From positions 620,001-684,000 of the forward strand of contig NZ_CP035291.1 of assembly GCF_006094395.1 (NCBI RefSeq): a DNA stretch of 64,000 bases. The letters are read 5' to 3'. The notes beneath the pieces were generated by a model, which saw nothing but the letters and a program-made list of their open reading frames with translations, made no database searches and had not been told where the DNA came from. The position numbers and the translations under genes were made by a program. The stretch's first letter is position 1; each line of letters opens with the position of its first letter. Source of the DNA: Staphylococcus haemolyticus (GTDB lineage Bacteria; Bacillota; Bacilli; Staphylococcales; Staphylococcaceae). Shown one piece after another: positions 17,057 to 27,497 of the stretch.

Positions 17057-18304
17057 ATGGTGAATTTACAGCGAAGTTCTAAAGTAGCTTTGGCACTGAT
17101 AATGATGTTTTTATTATTATTAATTCCAATACTTCACAATATCGCATCTGCGCATGCAACTTTGGAAAAAACTACACCACCACAAAATGGGGTTATATCG
17201 AAAGCACCTGATACGTTAGAGTTAACATTTAATGAACCCGTTAACGCTGAATACTCAGGTATTACAATATATAATGATAAAGGGGATAAAGTAGGGGATA
17301 TTAATCCTACAACAACCGGACATTCTAAGACACTTACATTTCCTACTGATAAAGTTCAACAAGGGACACAGCAATTAGAATGGCATACAGTTTCTGCTGA
17401 CGGTCATGAGATTAGTGATCGTTTTGAGTTTTCAGTAGGTAAGAAGACAGCTAACGGTGTTGATACATCTCCAGCATTTTACGAAACACCTAATTTCTGG
17501 TTTGGGTTATTTAGATACATAGCTGAAGGTGCAACTATAATTCTTGTAGGTCTATATTGGTTAAATGGTATTGCACGACGTAATAACCTATCTACATTCG
17601 ATGTATTTCCTAGACATATTGTAGTGTCCTTAATAATGATGATGGCATACTTGATGTCACTTGTACTTTATTTAATGACATTGTCTTCGGATGTATTAGA
17701 TGCAATACTATCCCTTGAGCCTAGTTCAATAACACAATTCCCTTACATATTAAGTGCCATTGCTTTAATTGTTTTAAGTGGTTTATTCGTGTTAAGAAAC
17801 ATGGAGAAATCATGGTACTGGATTGTATCTATTGCAATGATTATAGCAATGAGTATGTCAGGGCATGCATGGTCACAAAGCGTACCATTATGGTCTATCA
17901 TACTAAGAACACTACATTTAATAGGTATTAGTTTATGGTTAGGTGCATTAAGCTATTTATTGATTTCAGTATTTACACGTAAAAAAGATGCCGTAGATTT
18001 ACTGCGAGAAATATTATTTAAAGTTAATGCTGCAGCGGTAGCAATAATCATTATTTCAGGTGTATTAATGTCTATTGATCAAACGAAGATTTTGTCAATT
18101 TGGACAAATATGCAAACTTGGACGGTATTCTTATTAATTAAAGTTTTTGGTACTTTAATAATGATGTTATTGGGATTATTGCAAACAACACGTGCACTCA
18201 ATAAACGTAATAGAGTAAATAAATCTTCATTAATTATAGAAGTTTTAATTGGTATATTACTTATTTTAGTCGGAGTAATTATGAGCCAAATCAGTATTCC
18301 ATAA
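17057..18304 (+). CDS. ycnJ: YcnJ-type CopC-CopD copper protein
   Basis: A 415-residue fusion of an outside CopC domain and a CopD membrane domain, thought in Bacillus to import copper. A signal peptide (to about residue 33, ending in ASA) would leave His as the first mature residue (HATLEKTTPP), the copper-binding N-terminus of CopC. The CopC domain runs to about residue 130 (EPVNAEYSGI, EWHTVSADGHEI with a second conserved His). Eight or so helices follow with the CopD motif HAWS and LRTLHLIGISLWLGAL. Start ATG 17057 follows GGGAGG. It is followed 13 bp later by ycnI, surely the same operon. Confidence 0.85.
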   Translation: MVNLQRSSKVALALIMMFLLLLIPILHNIASAHATLEKTTPPQNGVISKAPDTLELTFNEPVNAEYSGITIYNDKGDKVGDINPTTTGHSKTLTFPTDKVQQGTQQLEWHTVSADGHEISDRFEFSVGKKTANGVDTSPAFYETPNFWFGLFRYIAEGATIILVGLYWLNGIARRNNLSTFDVFPRHIVVSLIMMMAYLMSLVLYLMTLSSDVLDAILSLEPSSITQFPYILSAIALIVLSGLFVLRNMEKSWYWIVSIAMIIAMSMSGHAWSQSVPLWSIILRTLHLIGISLWLGALSYLLISVFTRKKDAVDLLREILFKVNAAAVAIIIISGVLMSIDQTKILSIWTNMQTWTVFLLIKVFGTLIMMLLGLLQTTRALNKRNRVNKSSLIIEVLIGILLILVGVIMSQISIP

Positions 18305-18317
18305 AAGGAGAAAAAAG

Positions 18318-18926
18318 ATGATAAAAAAATTATTAGCGACAAGTTTCATACTCTTTTTTACATTAGGTTTCTTTAAAGTAGCAGATGCGCATGTTACTTT
18401 AAACCCAAAAGCAGTTGACCCAGAATCTTATGAAAAAGTAGATGTTAGAGTTCCTGTAGAACAAAAAGATCATACTAAAAAAGTAGAATTAGAAGTTCCA
18501 AAAGAAGTTCAAGTTGTTAATATACAACCAGTAGAGGGCTATAAGTATAAATTAGATAAAGATAAAAAAGGTAACATTACTAAAATTATTTGGACTGCTA
18601 GAGGTAAAGGCATTGGACCAGATGAATTTATGGATTTTCCAATTGTTGTAGCCAGCCCTAAAGATGAAGGTAAGTATGCATTTAAAGCAATTCAAACCTA
18701 TGATAATGATGATAAAGTTAAATGGACTGGAAAAGAAAATAGCGAACACCCAGCGCCAACGTTAGAAGTTAAAAAGAATGCAAATGCAGCAGATGTAAAA
18801 GATGAAAAATCAAAAGATACTGCTAGTGAACAAACATCTTCAGGTGGCTCAATTGCTTTGTGGATAGTTTCAATTATCGCAATCATATTATCATTAGTAG
18901 CATTATTTAAACATTCAAGAAAATAA
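18318..18926 (+). CDS. ycnI: YcnI-type DUF1775 copper-binding protein
   Basis: A 202-residue exported protein. The signal peptide ends at ADA, so the mature chain begins with His (HVTLNPKAV), as in the DUF1775 domain of Bacillus YcnI, where the N-terminal His and a Trp help bind copper. Domain residues ~25-150 (VDVRVPVEQ, KIIWTARGKGIGPDEFMDFPI, KWTG) are followed by a charged linker and a C-terminal membrane helix (~residues 180-197) that anchors it. Directly behind ycnJ. It probably passes copper to or from YcnJ. Regulation: no CsoR or YcnK gene or clear operator seen in the window. Confidence 0.85.
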   Translation: MIKKLLATSFILFFTLGFFKVADAHVTLNPKAVDPESYEKVDVRVPVEQKDHTKKVELEVPKEVQVVNIQPVEGYKYKLDKDKKGNITKIIWTARGKGIGPDEFMDFPIVVASPKDEGKYAFKAIQTYDNDDKVKWTGKENSEHPAPTLEVKKNANAADVKDEKSKDTASEQTSSGGSIALWIVSIIAIILSLVALFKHSRK

Positions 18927-18984
18927 ATAATCTAACGAGAGAGTCGAGGACTAAGTCTCTTTGTAAATAAGCTAAAACTTATTG

Positions 18985-19020
18985 AACTGAGTAGAATTGT
19001 ATATTAAGTTTGACTCAGTT
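18985..19020. repeat. Intergenic hairpin with GAACTGAG arms
   Basis: AACTGAGT (18985-18992) pairs with ACTCAGTT (19013-19020). No T run follows on the plus strand, so it is not a standard terminator. The arm resembles those at 43299 and 50153. Confidence 0.45.
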
Positions 19021-19135
19021 AAAGTCCCACACTCCCTCAATTCCATTTATAAACAAGTAACGCAATATTACAAATATTGTCACTGTAAAGTTGATGATAA
19101 TAAATTATAATATTAGTGTGAGGGAGGCATTGTTC

Positions 19136-19552
19136 ATGCGACGATTACTATATGCATTTTTAGTCTATATGATCTTGGGACTTTTTAGCGGATTCTACTA
19201 TAGAGAATTGACAAAAGCACATCATTTTACGGGTGATACACAATTATCTATTGTACATACGCATACACTTATTTTAGGTATGTTTATGTTTTTAATACTG
19301 ATACCATTAGAAAAGGTATTTAAATTAAGCAGTTACTATTTATTTAACTGGTTCTTCATCGTTTATAACATTAGTGTTATAGCAACCATTGGTATGATGG
19401 TAACGAAAGGAACGTTCCAAGTATTAGGAAAAAGTTTTTCTCCAGAAGCATTTGCTGGATTTGCAGGTATTGGTCATACAGGAATGCTAGCAGGATTATT
19501 ATTATTATTTTTCTTAATTCGACAAGCAGCACTCAAAGAACCAAGAGATTAA
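19136..19552 (+). CDS. DUF2871 membrane protein
   Basis: A 138-residue integral membrane protein with four predicted helices. Two His-containing stretches at helix ends (HHFTGDTQLSIVHTHTLILGM and GIGHTGML) resemble heme-binding positions in the cytochrome-oxidase-like superfamily, but the family (DUF2871) has no proven role. In-frame codons begin at 19091; ATG 19136 is chosen because AGGGAGG ends 8 bases before it and because the helix starts right after. Separate transcript with a strong terminator. Confidence 0.75.
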   Translation: MRRLLYAFLVYMILGLFSGFYYRELTKAHHFTGDTQLSIVHTHTLILGMFMFLILIPLEKVFKLSSYYLFNWFFIVYNISVIATIGMMVTKGTFQVLGKSFSPEAFAGFAGIGHTGMLAGLLLLFFLIRQAALKEPRD

Positions 19553-19567
19553 TTGGATTGAAGTGAG

Positions 19568-19617
19568 ACTTTTCATTTTAATAGCACAATCGTGTTATTA
19601 ATGAAAAGTCTTTTTTT
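19568..19617 (+). terminator. Terminator of the DUF2871 gene
   Basis: GACTTTTCAT (19568-19577) with its perfect complement at 19601-19610 and extra inner pairing, followed by seven T. Confidence 0.9.
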
Positions 19618-19683
19618 AGCTAATAAAGTAGTATTACAATTAAAATATGATTTTCTTCAATAATATATGCACATATAGTATAA

Positions 19684-20778
<1,095 letters not shown>

Positions 20779-20803
20779 GATTATAGTAAGGGGATAGAAA
20801 ATA

Positions 20804-21205
20804 ATGATTAGATATTCTAATGAGCCACCAGAGGTTCAAGCGTATTGTGACTTAAGAGTTAAAGCAGGAATGAGTCCTAAATCAGTAGCTGCAGCTCGAA
20901 ACGGTTTACCAAATGGCTGTTTCAATATTACGATTTATGAAGATCAACAATTGATTGGAATGGGCAGAGTTATAGGTGATGGTGGAACGACATTTCAAAT
21001 TGTAGATATAGCCGTTGATCCAGATTATCAAGGACAAGGTTATGGTAGGGTTATTTTGGAAAAAATAATGGAATATATTAATTCCATAGCTGAAAAGGGA
21101 ACTTATGTTAGTTTGATAGCAGACTATCCAGCTGACAAACTATACGAAAAATTTGGATTCAAGACTACCGAGCCAAAATCAGGTGGCATGTATATCGTGT
21201 TTTAA
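20804..21205 (+). CDS. GNAT-family N-acetyltransferase
   Basis: A 133-residue acetyl-CoA-dependent acetyltransferase. The acetyl-CoA loop is seen as VDPDYQGQGYGRVILEKIM (residues ~72-90), and the C-terminal half has YEKFGFKTTEPKSGGMY. The ribosome site is AAGGGG. Placed 25 bp after iruO, so it likely shares the Fur-controlled transcript. Substrate unknown. Confidence 0.8.
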   Translation: MIRYSNEPPEVQAYCDLRVKAGMSPKSVAAARNGLPNGCFNITIYEDQQLIGMGRVIGDGGTTFQIVDIAVDPDYQGQGYGRVILEKIMEYINSIAEKGTYVSLIADYPADKLYEKFGFKTTEPKSGGMYIVF

Positions 21206-21210
21206 TTATA

Positions 21211-21301
21211 AAAACCACTAGGACAAATCGAAATCATAGAAAATCATGTATTTATATTGTTTCATTCTATGATATTGAGATTGGATTGTCCTAGTGGTTT
21301 T
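21211..21301. terminator. Long bidirectional hairpin between a GNAT gene and yhdH
   Basis: A perfect 16-bp outer stem (AAAACCACTAGGACAA at 21211-21226, complement 21286-21301) encloses further paired segments (AATCATAGAA with TTCTATGAT). It separates two convergent genes. At 91 bases it is larger than a plain terminator. Confidence 0.8.
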
Positions 21302-21311
21302 ATCGATTTAA

Positions 21312-22307
21312 CTATGCATCAAAATCAATAATAATACGACCGAAATTATCGTGATTTAAAACAGTTGAGATCGCATCTGGTAATTCTGAAAATGAAATGA
21401 CTTTTTTAATATCATGAAGTTTGTCGGATTTTAAGTCAGTTGCTAAACGTCTCCAAACACGCTCACGTAATTTCATTGGTGTGAATACAGAATCTATACC
21501 AACTAGACTTACGCCTCTTAAAATAAATGGATAGACAGTTGTATCAAAAGAAACACCACCTGTTAAGCCAATTAGCGCGACACCACCATTATTATCTATA
21601 CGATTAGTGACATAAGGTGTTCCATTTCCTCCAATAGGGTCAATGGCAGCTTGCCAAGTTCTTGAACCTAATGGCTTTTCATCATTATCTGTAATACGAT
21701 CAATAATTTCATTAGCCCCTAAAGCTTCTAATTTGTCACCGGCATGTTTGTTTCCTGTACTAGCAACTACTTTATATCCTAAATTAGAAAGCATAAGCAC
21801 TGCTAATGCGCCTACGCCACCAGATGCGCCACGTACAAGTACTTTGCCACCCTCCAGTGTCATAAAACCAGCTTTTTCCAATTTTTCAATAGCTAAACCG
21901 GCTGTATAGCCTGCTGTACCATAAATCATAGCTTCTTCTAAAGTCATATTATCAGGCAATTTGACTACCCAATCTGAATTTACACGTGCATATTCACTAA
22001 ATCCTCCATAATGACTTACGCCCATATCATAACTTGTTACTATGACTTCTTCACCTTCATTAATTGTTGGATCTTCTGATTCAACAACGGTACCAGCTAA
22101 ATCTATACCAGGAACCATAGGATAAGATTTAAGGATTTGATTATTATCCGTTGTAGCTAATGCGTCTTTATAATTAATTCCTGAATAATGAACTTTGATT
22201 AAGACTTCACCTTTAGGTAAATCATCAGTTGTTAACTGAGTAAAGTCACTATTAACGCTTCCATCGTTGTTTTTATCCACTAAAAAAGCTTTAAATTGAT
22301 TACTCAT
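21312..22307 (-). CDS. YhdH/AcuI-type NADPH-dependent oxidoreductase
   Basis: A 331-residue medium-chain dehydrogenase/reductase without zinc ligands, of the YhdH/YhfP quinone-oxidoreductase group; E. coli YhdH reduces acryloyl-CoA. Seen: the N-terminal GroES-like fold (VHYSGINYKDALATT, PGIDLAGTV) and the NADPH-binding VRGASGGVGALAVLML (~residues 158-173). Start ATG 22307 follows AAAGGAG. Single gene between the iruO and fep transcription units and transcribed against iruO. It has no visible Fur box of its own. Confidence 0.85.
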   Translation of the reverse strand: MSNQFKAFLVDKNNDGSVNSDFTQLTTDDLPKGEVLIKVHYSGINYKDALATTDNNQILKSYPMVPGIDLAGTVVESEDPTINEGEEVIVTSYDMGVSHYGGFSEYARVNSDWVVKLPDNMTLEEAMIYGTAGYTAGLAIEKLEKAGFMTLEGGKVLVRGASGGVGALAVLMLSNLGYKVVASTGNKHAGDKLEALGANEIIDRITDNDEKPLGSRTWQAAIDPIGGNGTPYVTNRIDNNGGVALIGLTGGVSFDTTVYPFILRGVSLVGIDSVFTPMKLRERVWRRLATDLKSDKLHDIKKVISFSELPDAISTVLNHDNFGRIIIDFDA

Positions 22308-22463
22308 ATTATGTGACTCCTTTGTATAATGTATTAGTGCTTATTTTATACCCTTAATAAACCAGTTGTATGCTTCAAAGCCTTATAAATAAAAGGTAAA
22401 TTAAAAGTCTCTGAGCTTCAAAAAATAAAAAAATTTTTATTTAAAAATGTATTTGAATTGTTA

Positions 22464-22515
22464 TTGACACTTTATTGGGCTAAATCTATAATAAATTTGA
22501 TAATGATTATCAATT
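22464..22515 (+). promoter_or_regulatory. fepABC promoter with overlapping Fur box
   Basis: A fully consensus promoter, TTGACA (22464-22469), 17 bp, TATAAT (22487-22492), is followed by the perfect Fur core TGATAATGATTATCA (22498-22512) across the expected start point. The 22308-22653 gap otherwise holds only an untranslated leader of ~150 bases. Confidence 0.9.
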
Positions 22516-22653
22516 GAAAAAATAAAAGTGTTTATATGAATATAAAAGACGACATAACAACGATATTAAGTTGGTGTTAAATATAATGTATACATAATTA
22601 CACGATTCATCTTCAAATGATAATCTTCTAAACTATATTGAGGTGAATACATA

Positions 22654-23517
22654 ATGAAAAAATTACCAACTATTTTATTAGCATCTTCTTTACTTTTAGC
22701 GGCTTGTGGCAACAATAGTCATAGTGACGATAATAGTAATAAAGATAAGCAATCGCAGAGTAGTAAAGGGGAAAACAAAGCATCATTACAAAAAGCAACT
22801 AAAGAATATGAAAAGTATACAGATGGTCAACTTGATAAATTCTTAGATGGAACTGAAAAATTTGTTGCAGCTATAAAAGCAGATGATATGGATAAAGCGA
22901 AAGAATTATATCCTAAAGTACGTATGTATTATGAAAGATCAGAACCTGTTGCGGAAGCTTTTGGTGATTTAGATCCTAAGATTGATGCTCGTTTAGCAGA
23001 TATGAAAGAAGAGAAAAAAGAAGATCAATGGACAGGTTATCATAAGATTGAGAAATCACTTTATCAAGATAATAAAATAGATGAAACAACAAAAAAAGAT
23101 GCTGATCAATTATTAAAAGATGCTAAAGAATTAGATGCGAAAGCAGATACTTTAGATATCACTCCTAAATTAATGTTACAAGGATCAGTTGATTTATTAA
23201 ATGAAGTTTCAACTTCTAAAATTACAGGTGAAGAAGAGATTTATTCACATACAGACTTATACGATTTTAAAGCTAATATCGAAGGTGCACAAAAAATCTA
23301 CGAATTGTTTAAACCTGAGTTAAATAAAAAAGATAAAAAATTAAGTGCTGATATTCAAAAGAACTTTGACAAAGTTAACCAACTACTAGATAAGTATAAA
23401 GACGGTGATGGCTTCAAAGATTATAGTGCAGTTACTAAAGAAGATAGAAAAGCTTTATCAGATGCTGTGAATTCTCTTGGTGAACCATTAAGTAAAATGG
23501 CTGTGGTTACAGAATGA
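22654..23517 (+). CDS. fepA: Iron-binding lipoprotein FepA (EfeO/EfeM type)
   Basis: A 287-residue exported lipoprotein: signal with lipobox LLAAC, cysteine 18. After a Ser/Asn/Lys-rich linker comes an imelysin/EfeM-type helical domain (about 45-285) with the characteristic HxxE pair (His130-Glu133 in YHKIEKS). It should capture iron at the cell surface for the FepB/FepC pair. Start ATG 22654 follows TGAGGTG. It overlaps fepB by 4 bases (ATGA). Iron control by the Fur box at 22498 is strongly suggested. Confidence 0.9.
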   Translation: MKKLPTILLASSLLLAACGNNSHSDDNSNKDKQSQSSKGENKASLQKATKEYEKYTDGQLDKFLDGTEKFVAAIKADDMDKAKELYPKVRMYYERSEPVAEAFGDLDPKIDARLADMKEEKKEDQWTGYHKIEKSLYQDNKIDETTKKDADQLLKDAKELDAKADTLDITPKLMLQGSVDLLNEVSTSKITGEEEIYSHTDLYDFKANIEGAQKIYELFKPELNKKDKKLSADIQKNFDKVNQLLDKYKDGDGFKDYSAVTKEDRKALSDAVNSLGEPLSKMAVVTE

Positions 23518-24740
23518 GCAAAGTAGATAATAATCAAAACGACCAAGTATCTCGTCGTTCATTTCTAAAAATGCTAGGGATAGGTGGCGCTGGTGTGGTT
23601 ATCGGTGCTAGCGGGGCAGGCAGTATTTTTTCATTTAAATCGATGTTCGATACACCAGAGAATGAAGATAAAGATGCATTTGAGTTTTATGGTCGTGTAC
23701 AAGCAGGTATTACAACACCGACACAAAAAAATTGTAACTTCGTTGCATTAGAGTTAAAGACCAAAGATAAACAAGCAATCAAAGACATGTTTAAGAAATG
23801 GACGCAAATGTCAGTAAATATGACTGATGGTGCACCTGCTGAAAAAGATAGTCAAAATGCGTTGTTACCACCTGTGGACACTGGTGAATCAATTGGATTA
23901 GGTGCTAGTAAATTAACACTGACATACGGTATTAGTAAATCTTTTTTGAAAAAGATTGGTATGTCATCAAAAATCCCATCTGGATTTAAAGATTTACCAC
24001 ATTTTCCTAATGACCAATTAGATGATGAATACAGTGATGGGGATATCATGATTCAAGCGTGTTCAAATGATCCACAAGTAACATTCCATGCGATTCACAA
24101 CTTAATTCGACCATTTAGAGATGTTGTTAAAATGAAATGGTCTCAAAATGGTTTTGTCTCTGGCAAACTAGAAGAAACGCCTAGAAATTTAATGGCATTT
24201 AAAGATGGTACAGTTAATCCTCGTAAAAATGACGAGCTTAAAAAGTATGTCTTCATTGACGATGGTTGGGCTAAAAATGGAACGTATTGTATTATTCGAC
24301 GCATTCAAATCCATATAGAAACATGGGACCGTACATCATTAGAAGAGCAAGAAGCTACTTTCGGACGTAAACGAGCATCCGGTGCACCATTAACCGGTAA
24401 AAAAGAATTCGACAATATAGATTTAGACGCTAAAGATAGCAGTGGTCAATATGTTATCGATCCAAACGCGCATGCGCGACTAGCACGTGAAGTGAAAACA
24501 TCAATCAAGCGACGTGCATATAATTATAATGATGGAACAAATGCCAAAACGGGTGCGTTGGAAACAGGATTAATGTTTATTTGTTTCCAAAAATCAACTC
24601 AACAATTTATTGATATTCAAAACAATTTAGGACACAGTGATAAGTTAAATGAATATATTACGCATCGAGGTTCTGCATCCTTCCTTGTGTTACCAGGTGT
24701 AAAAAAGGGAGGCTATATAGGTGAAACCTTATTTAACTAA
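23514..24740 (+). CDS. fepB: Tat-exported Dyp-type heme peroxidase FepB
   Basis: A 408-residue DyP peroxidase of the EfeB group. The N-terminus carries a twin-arginine signal (SRRSFLKM, residues 13-20) before a hydrophobic stretch, so it leaves folded via Tat; tatAC lies just downstream. The family motif GxxDG appears as AFKDGTVNP, with Ala in place of the first Gly; the following Asp and the heme-binding His of NAHARLA are present. It may oxidise ferrous iron or handle heme for uptake through FepC. Translation starts inside the end of fepA and ends 20 bases inside fepC, so the three are tightly coupled. Confidence 0.9.
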   Translation: MSKVDNNQNDQVSRRSFLKMLGIGGAGVVIGASGAGSIFSFKSMFDTPENEDKDAFEFYGRVQAGITTPTQKNCNFVALELKTKDKQAIKDMFKKWTQMSVNMTDGAPAEKDSQNALLPPVDTGESIGLGASKLTLTYGISKSFLKKIGMSSKIPSGFKDLPHFPNDQLDDEYSDGDIMIQACSNDPQVTFHAIHNLIRPFRDVVKMKWSQNGFVSGKLEETPRNLMAFKDGTVNPRKNDELKKYVFIDDGWAKNGTYCIIRRIQIHIETWDRTSLEEQEATFGRKRASGAPLTGKKEFDNIDLDAKDSSGQYVIDPNAHARLAREVKTSIKRRAYNYNDGTNAKTGALETGLMFICFQKSTQQFIDIQNNLGHSDKLNEYITHRGSASFLVLPGVKKGGYIGETLFN

Positions 24741-26466
24741 ATTAGTCGTTGTGCTAGTCCTTATTCTCACGGTTATTAGAATTGTCCCAGCACATCAAGT
24801 AAATGCTGCAGATGATAGCAAAATAAGTGATGTGTATGTAGCGATAACTGATGCAAAATCAACTATAGAAGATAAAAATAAAAGTAATAAAGAAAAACAA
24901 AGTGCACTTGCTGACATTAAAGAGAAAGTTAAATCTTTAAATATAAAAGATAATAAAGAAGGTAAAGATGTTAAGTCAAAACTTGAAGCGGTGGATAAAG
25001 CTTCTTCAATGAATGCTAAAGCTGATAAATTATCACAATTAACTAAGTCATTAATCGCTTATGAAGATGCAGTTTCTACAAAAGATATCAGTGGTGAAAT
25101 TAAAACATTGAAGCAACAAGTTGATGCGAAAGATGACTCTATAAAAAAAGCAATAAAAAGTAAAAACGAGTCAGAATTACAATCTATAAATAATAGTTTA
25201 AATCAAATTTGGACGACTCATGAAACTGCTATAAGAAATTATGACGAAGGTAAATACGGACAAATTGAAGTTAACTTAATGCAACTACGTGTTGCTATCC
25301 AAAAAGAACCATTAGATACTAAGAAAGTTGACAATGCGTGGACGACGTTTAAATCAAGTATTGATACGGTCGATCAAAAACAATCCAGCTCAGATAATGG
25401 AAAATATAAAGTAACTCAATTAAATGACGAGTTAGATAAGGCGATTAAAGGAATAGAAGATAATAATTTAGATCAAACTGATGCGGCGTTATCTAAATTT
25501 GTTCAAATTTGGCCTTATGTTGAAGGGAAAATTCAAACAAAAAACGGTTCATTATATACTACAATTGAAGATAAAATACCGTATTATCAAAGTATTTTAG
25601 ACCAAAGTAACAAAGATCGCGTTAAAGACGGATTAAATGACATCAATAATGATATCAAAGACACTGTAGGTCAAGATGGTTATACATTTGTAGATGTTAT
25701 GATTATCTTTTTACGTGAAGGTTTAGAGGTATTGTTAGTCATTATGACATTAACTACAATGACACGTAAGGTTAAAGATAATAAAGGTACAGCTAGTGTT
25801 ATCGGTGGTTCAATATTAGGTTTAATACTAAGTATTACATTAGCAGTTGGATTCATACAAACGCTAGGCAATAATGGATTACTACGAGAAGGAATGGAAG
25901 CAACACTAGGAATAATTGCAGTGGTTCTAATGTATATCGTTGGTATTTGGATGCATAGACGATCAAGTGCTAAGCGTTGGAATGATATGATTCAAAATAT
26001 GTATCAAAATGCGATTAGTAATGGCAATCTAGTATTGTTAGGTACAATTGGATTAATTTCTGTTTTACGTGAAGGTGTAGAAGTGATTATTTTCTACATG
26101 GGTATGATAGGTAGTATTACATCAATGGATTTCGTTATTGGTATTGCTTTAGCGATTGTAATTTTAATTATCTTCGCATTATTATTTAGATTCATAGTGA
26201 AACTTATTCCAATTTATTACATCTTTAGAGTACTTTCTATTCTAATATTTATTATGGCTTTCAAAATGCTTGGTGTAAGTATTCAAAAACTTCAATTGTT
26301 AGGCACTCTTCCACAGCATGGTATTGAAGGTTTACCTACAATTGGCTTTATTGGATTTTATCCTAATATTGAATCAATAGTAGCTCAATTAATATATATA
26401 GTGTTTATTGTGTTCTTCATTTTAAAAAATCGCCAAAACAAACAAAAGAATACTAATCTAAAATAA
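24721..26466 (+). CDS. fepC: FTR1-type iron permease FepC (EfeU type)
   Basis: A 581-residue permease. A signal-like helix and a ~300-residue helical, charged outside domain precede an FTR1 membrane domain of seven helices. The two iron-passage motifs are REGLE (332-336) and REGVE (450-454); a further REGME lies at ~384. The start is GTG 24721, 7 bases after GGGAGG, overlapping fepB by 20 bases. Works with FepA and FepB to import iron. The N-terminal fusion explains the size (plain FTR1 proteins are ~280 residues). Ends before a perfect convergent terminator. Confidence 0.9.
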   Translation: MKPYLTKLVVVLVLILTVIRIVPAHQVNAADDSKISDVYVAITDAKSTIEDKNKSNKEKQSALADIKEKVKSLNIKDNKEGKDVKSKLEAVDKASSMNAKADKLSQLTKSLIAYEDAVSTKDISGEIKTLKQQVDAKDDSIKKAIKSKNESELQSINNSLNQIWTTHETAIRNYDEGKYGQIEVNLMQLRVAIQKEPLDTKKVDNAWTTFKSSIDTVDQKQSSSDNGKYKVTQLNDELDKAIKGIEDNNLDQTDAALSKFVQIWPYVEGKIQTKNGSLYTTIEDKIPYYQSILDQSNKDRVKDGLNDINNDIKDTVGQDGYTFVDVMIIFLREGLEVLLVIMTLTTMTRKVKDNKGTASVIGGSILGLILSITLAVGFIQTLGNNGLLREGMEATLGIIAVVLMYIVGIWMHRRSSAKRWNDMIQNMYQNAISNGNLVLLGTIGLISVLREGVEVIIFYMGMIGSITSMDFVIGIALAIVILIIFALLFRFIVKLIPIYYIFRVLSILIFIMAFKMLGVSIQKLQLLGTLPQHGIEGLPTIGFIGFYPNIESIVAQLIYIVFIVFFILKNRQNKQKNTNLK

Positions 26467-26486
26467 TTATTATGGATAGTAAAATG

Positions 26487-26526
26487 AAACCTCGAGACTT
26501 GTGGGAATAACAAGTACTCGAGGTTT
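26487..26526. terminator. Convergent terminator between fepC and tatC
   Basis: AAACCTCGAG plus ACTTG pairs with CAAGT plus CTCGAGGTTT with one bulge and an 9-base loop. Confidence 0.85.
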
Positions 26527-26534
26527 ATTAGTTA

Positions 26535-27290
26535 TTATGATCGTTGTGAAATTCTTGCGATAAACATACTGAATTCAAATAAAATAATCAAAGGCAATGT
26601 CAATAATAAATTCAAAGTAATATCTGGTGGGGCAATAATACTCGCCACTACAAAACAACCAAAATAAATATACTTACGATAGTGTTTAAGTTCATTAACA
26701 TCGATTAAGTCAAATTTAGCTAGCCCCATAAATAATGTTGGGAGTTGAAATAAAACACCAAAAATTAGCAACCATCGTATTAACTCATGCAAATAGGCTT
26801 TAAAACCAATAACAGGCTCAATACTTAAAACTTCAGATAATGTTAAAGAGAAATTTATAATTAATGGAAATCCTATAAAAAACGCAAATGCTACTCCAAT
26901 TATAAATAACAGTGCACACCATAAGCTATATTTAATAATAAATCCCCGTTCATTAACATGGAGGCCAGGTGCAATAAAAGCCCATAATTGGTAAAACACA
27001 ATAGGTATAATTAAACACAACGCTACAAAGAAGATAATCATAATGTAAATCTGAATCATTTCAGTAAATGAAAATGCATGTAGTGTTACATGTGCACGTT
27101 TAATATAGTGTATAAATGGTTTCATCCACCAATGTGATGATACATATACGATTATCGTTGCAACAATAAAAGCGATGAACACTTTGACGAGACGCGATCG
27201 TAGTTCAACAAAGTGTCCTAGAAGTGTATTTCTATTTAATGTGTTCTCGTTGTTGTTTTGATTCTTTACTGGGAGTATCATGACTTTCAT
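26535..27290 (-). CDS. tatC: Sec-independent translocase subunit TatC
   Basis: A 251-residue six-helix membrane protein that recognises twin-arginine signals. TatC hallmarks are visible: LGHFVELRSRLVKV at the N-terminal cytoplasmic segment, FYQLWAFIAPGLHVNERGF (~residues 117-135) and FLLP-like helix ends. FepB is the obvious local cargo. The start is uncertain: ATG 27290 overlaps tatA by 59 bases and has no good ribosome site, and a Met three codons later is no better; translation coupled to tatA is likely. Confidence 0.9.
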   Translation of the reverse strand: MKVMILPVKNQNNNENTLNRNTLLGHFVELRSRLVKVFIAFIVATIIVYVSSHWWMKPFIHYIKRAHVTLHAFSFTEMIQIYIMIIFFVALCLIIPIVFYQLWAFIAPGLHVNERGFIIKYSLWCALLFIIGVAFAFFIGFPLIINFSLTLSEVLSIEPVIGFKAYLHELIRWLLIFGVLFQLPTLFMGLAKFDLIDVNELKHYRKYIYFGCFVVASIIAPPDITLNLLLTLPLIILFEFSMFIARISQRS

Positions 27291-27444
27291 CTGTATCTAT
27301 ATTTTCTGCTGCGGATTTAAATTCTTTCAAAGTACTACCAATTGCTCGGCCAAATTGTGGTAATTTTTTAGGTCCAAAAATAATTAATGCAATTATGCTA
27401 ATAACGACTAAACTTGTCGGTCCTGTAATTCCTAATACAAACAT
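27232..27444 (-). CDS. tatA: Sec-independent translocase subunit TatA
   Basis: A 70-residue pore-forming Tat component: one N-terminal helix (FVLGITGPTSLVVISIIALIIFGP), the FGPKKLP hinge, an amphipathic helix (QFGRAIGSTLKEFKSA) and a charged tail. Upstream in-frame ATGs exist to 27480, but ATG 27444 follows GTGAGG at 8 bases and gives the usual TatA length. Heads the tatAC operon; a Fur-like box lies 54 bp upstream. Confidence 0.9.
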   Translation of the reverse strand: MFVLGITGPTSLVVISIIALIIFGPKKLPQFGRAIGSTLKEFKSAAENIDTDESHDTPSKESKQQREHIK

Positions 27445-27497
27445 ATTGATAACCTCACTCATTATTGTTAATAATATCATCTATACTTTATACTTAT

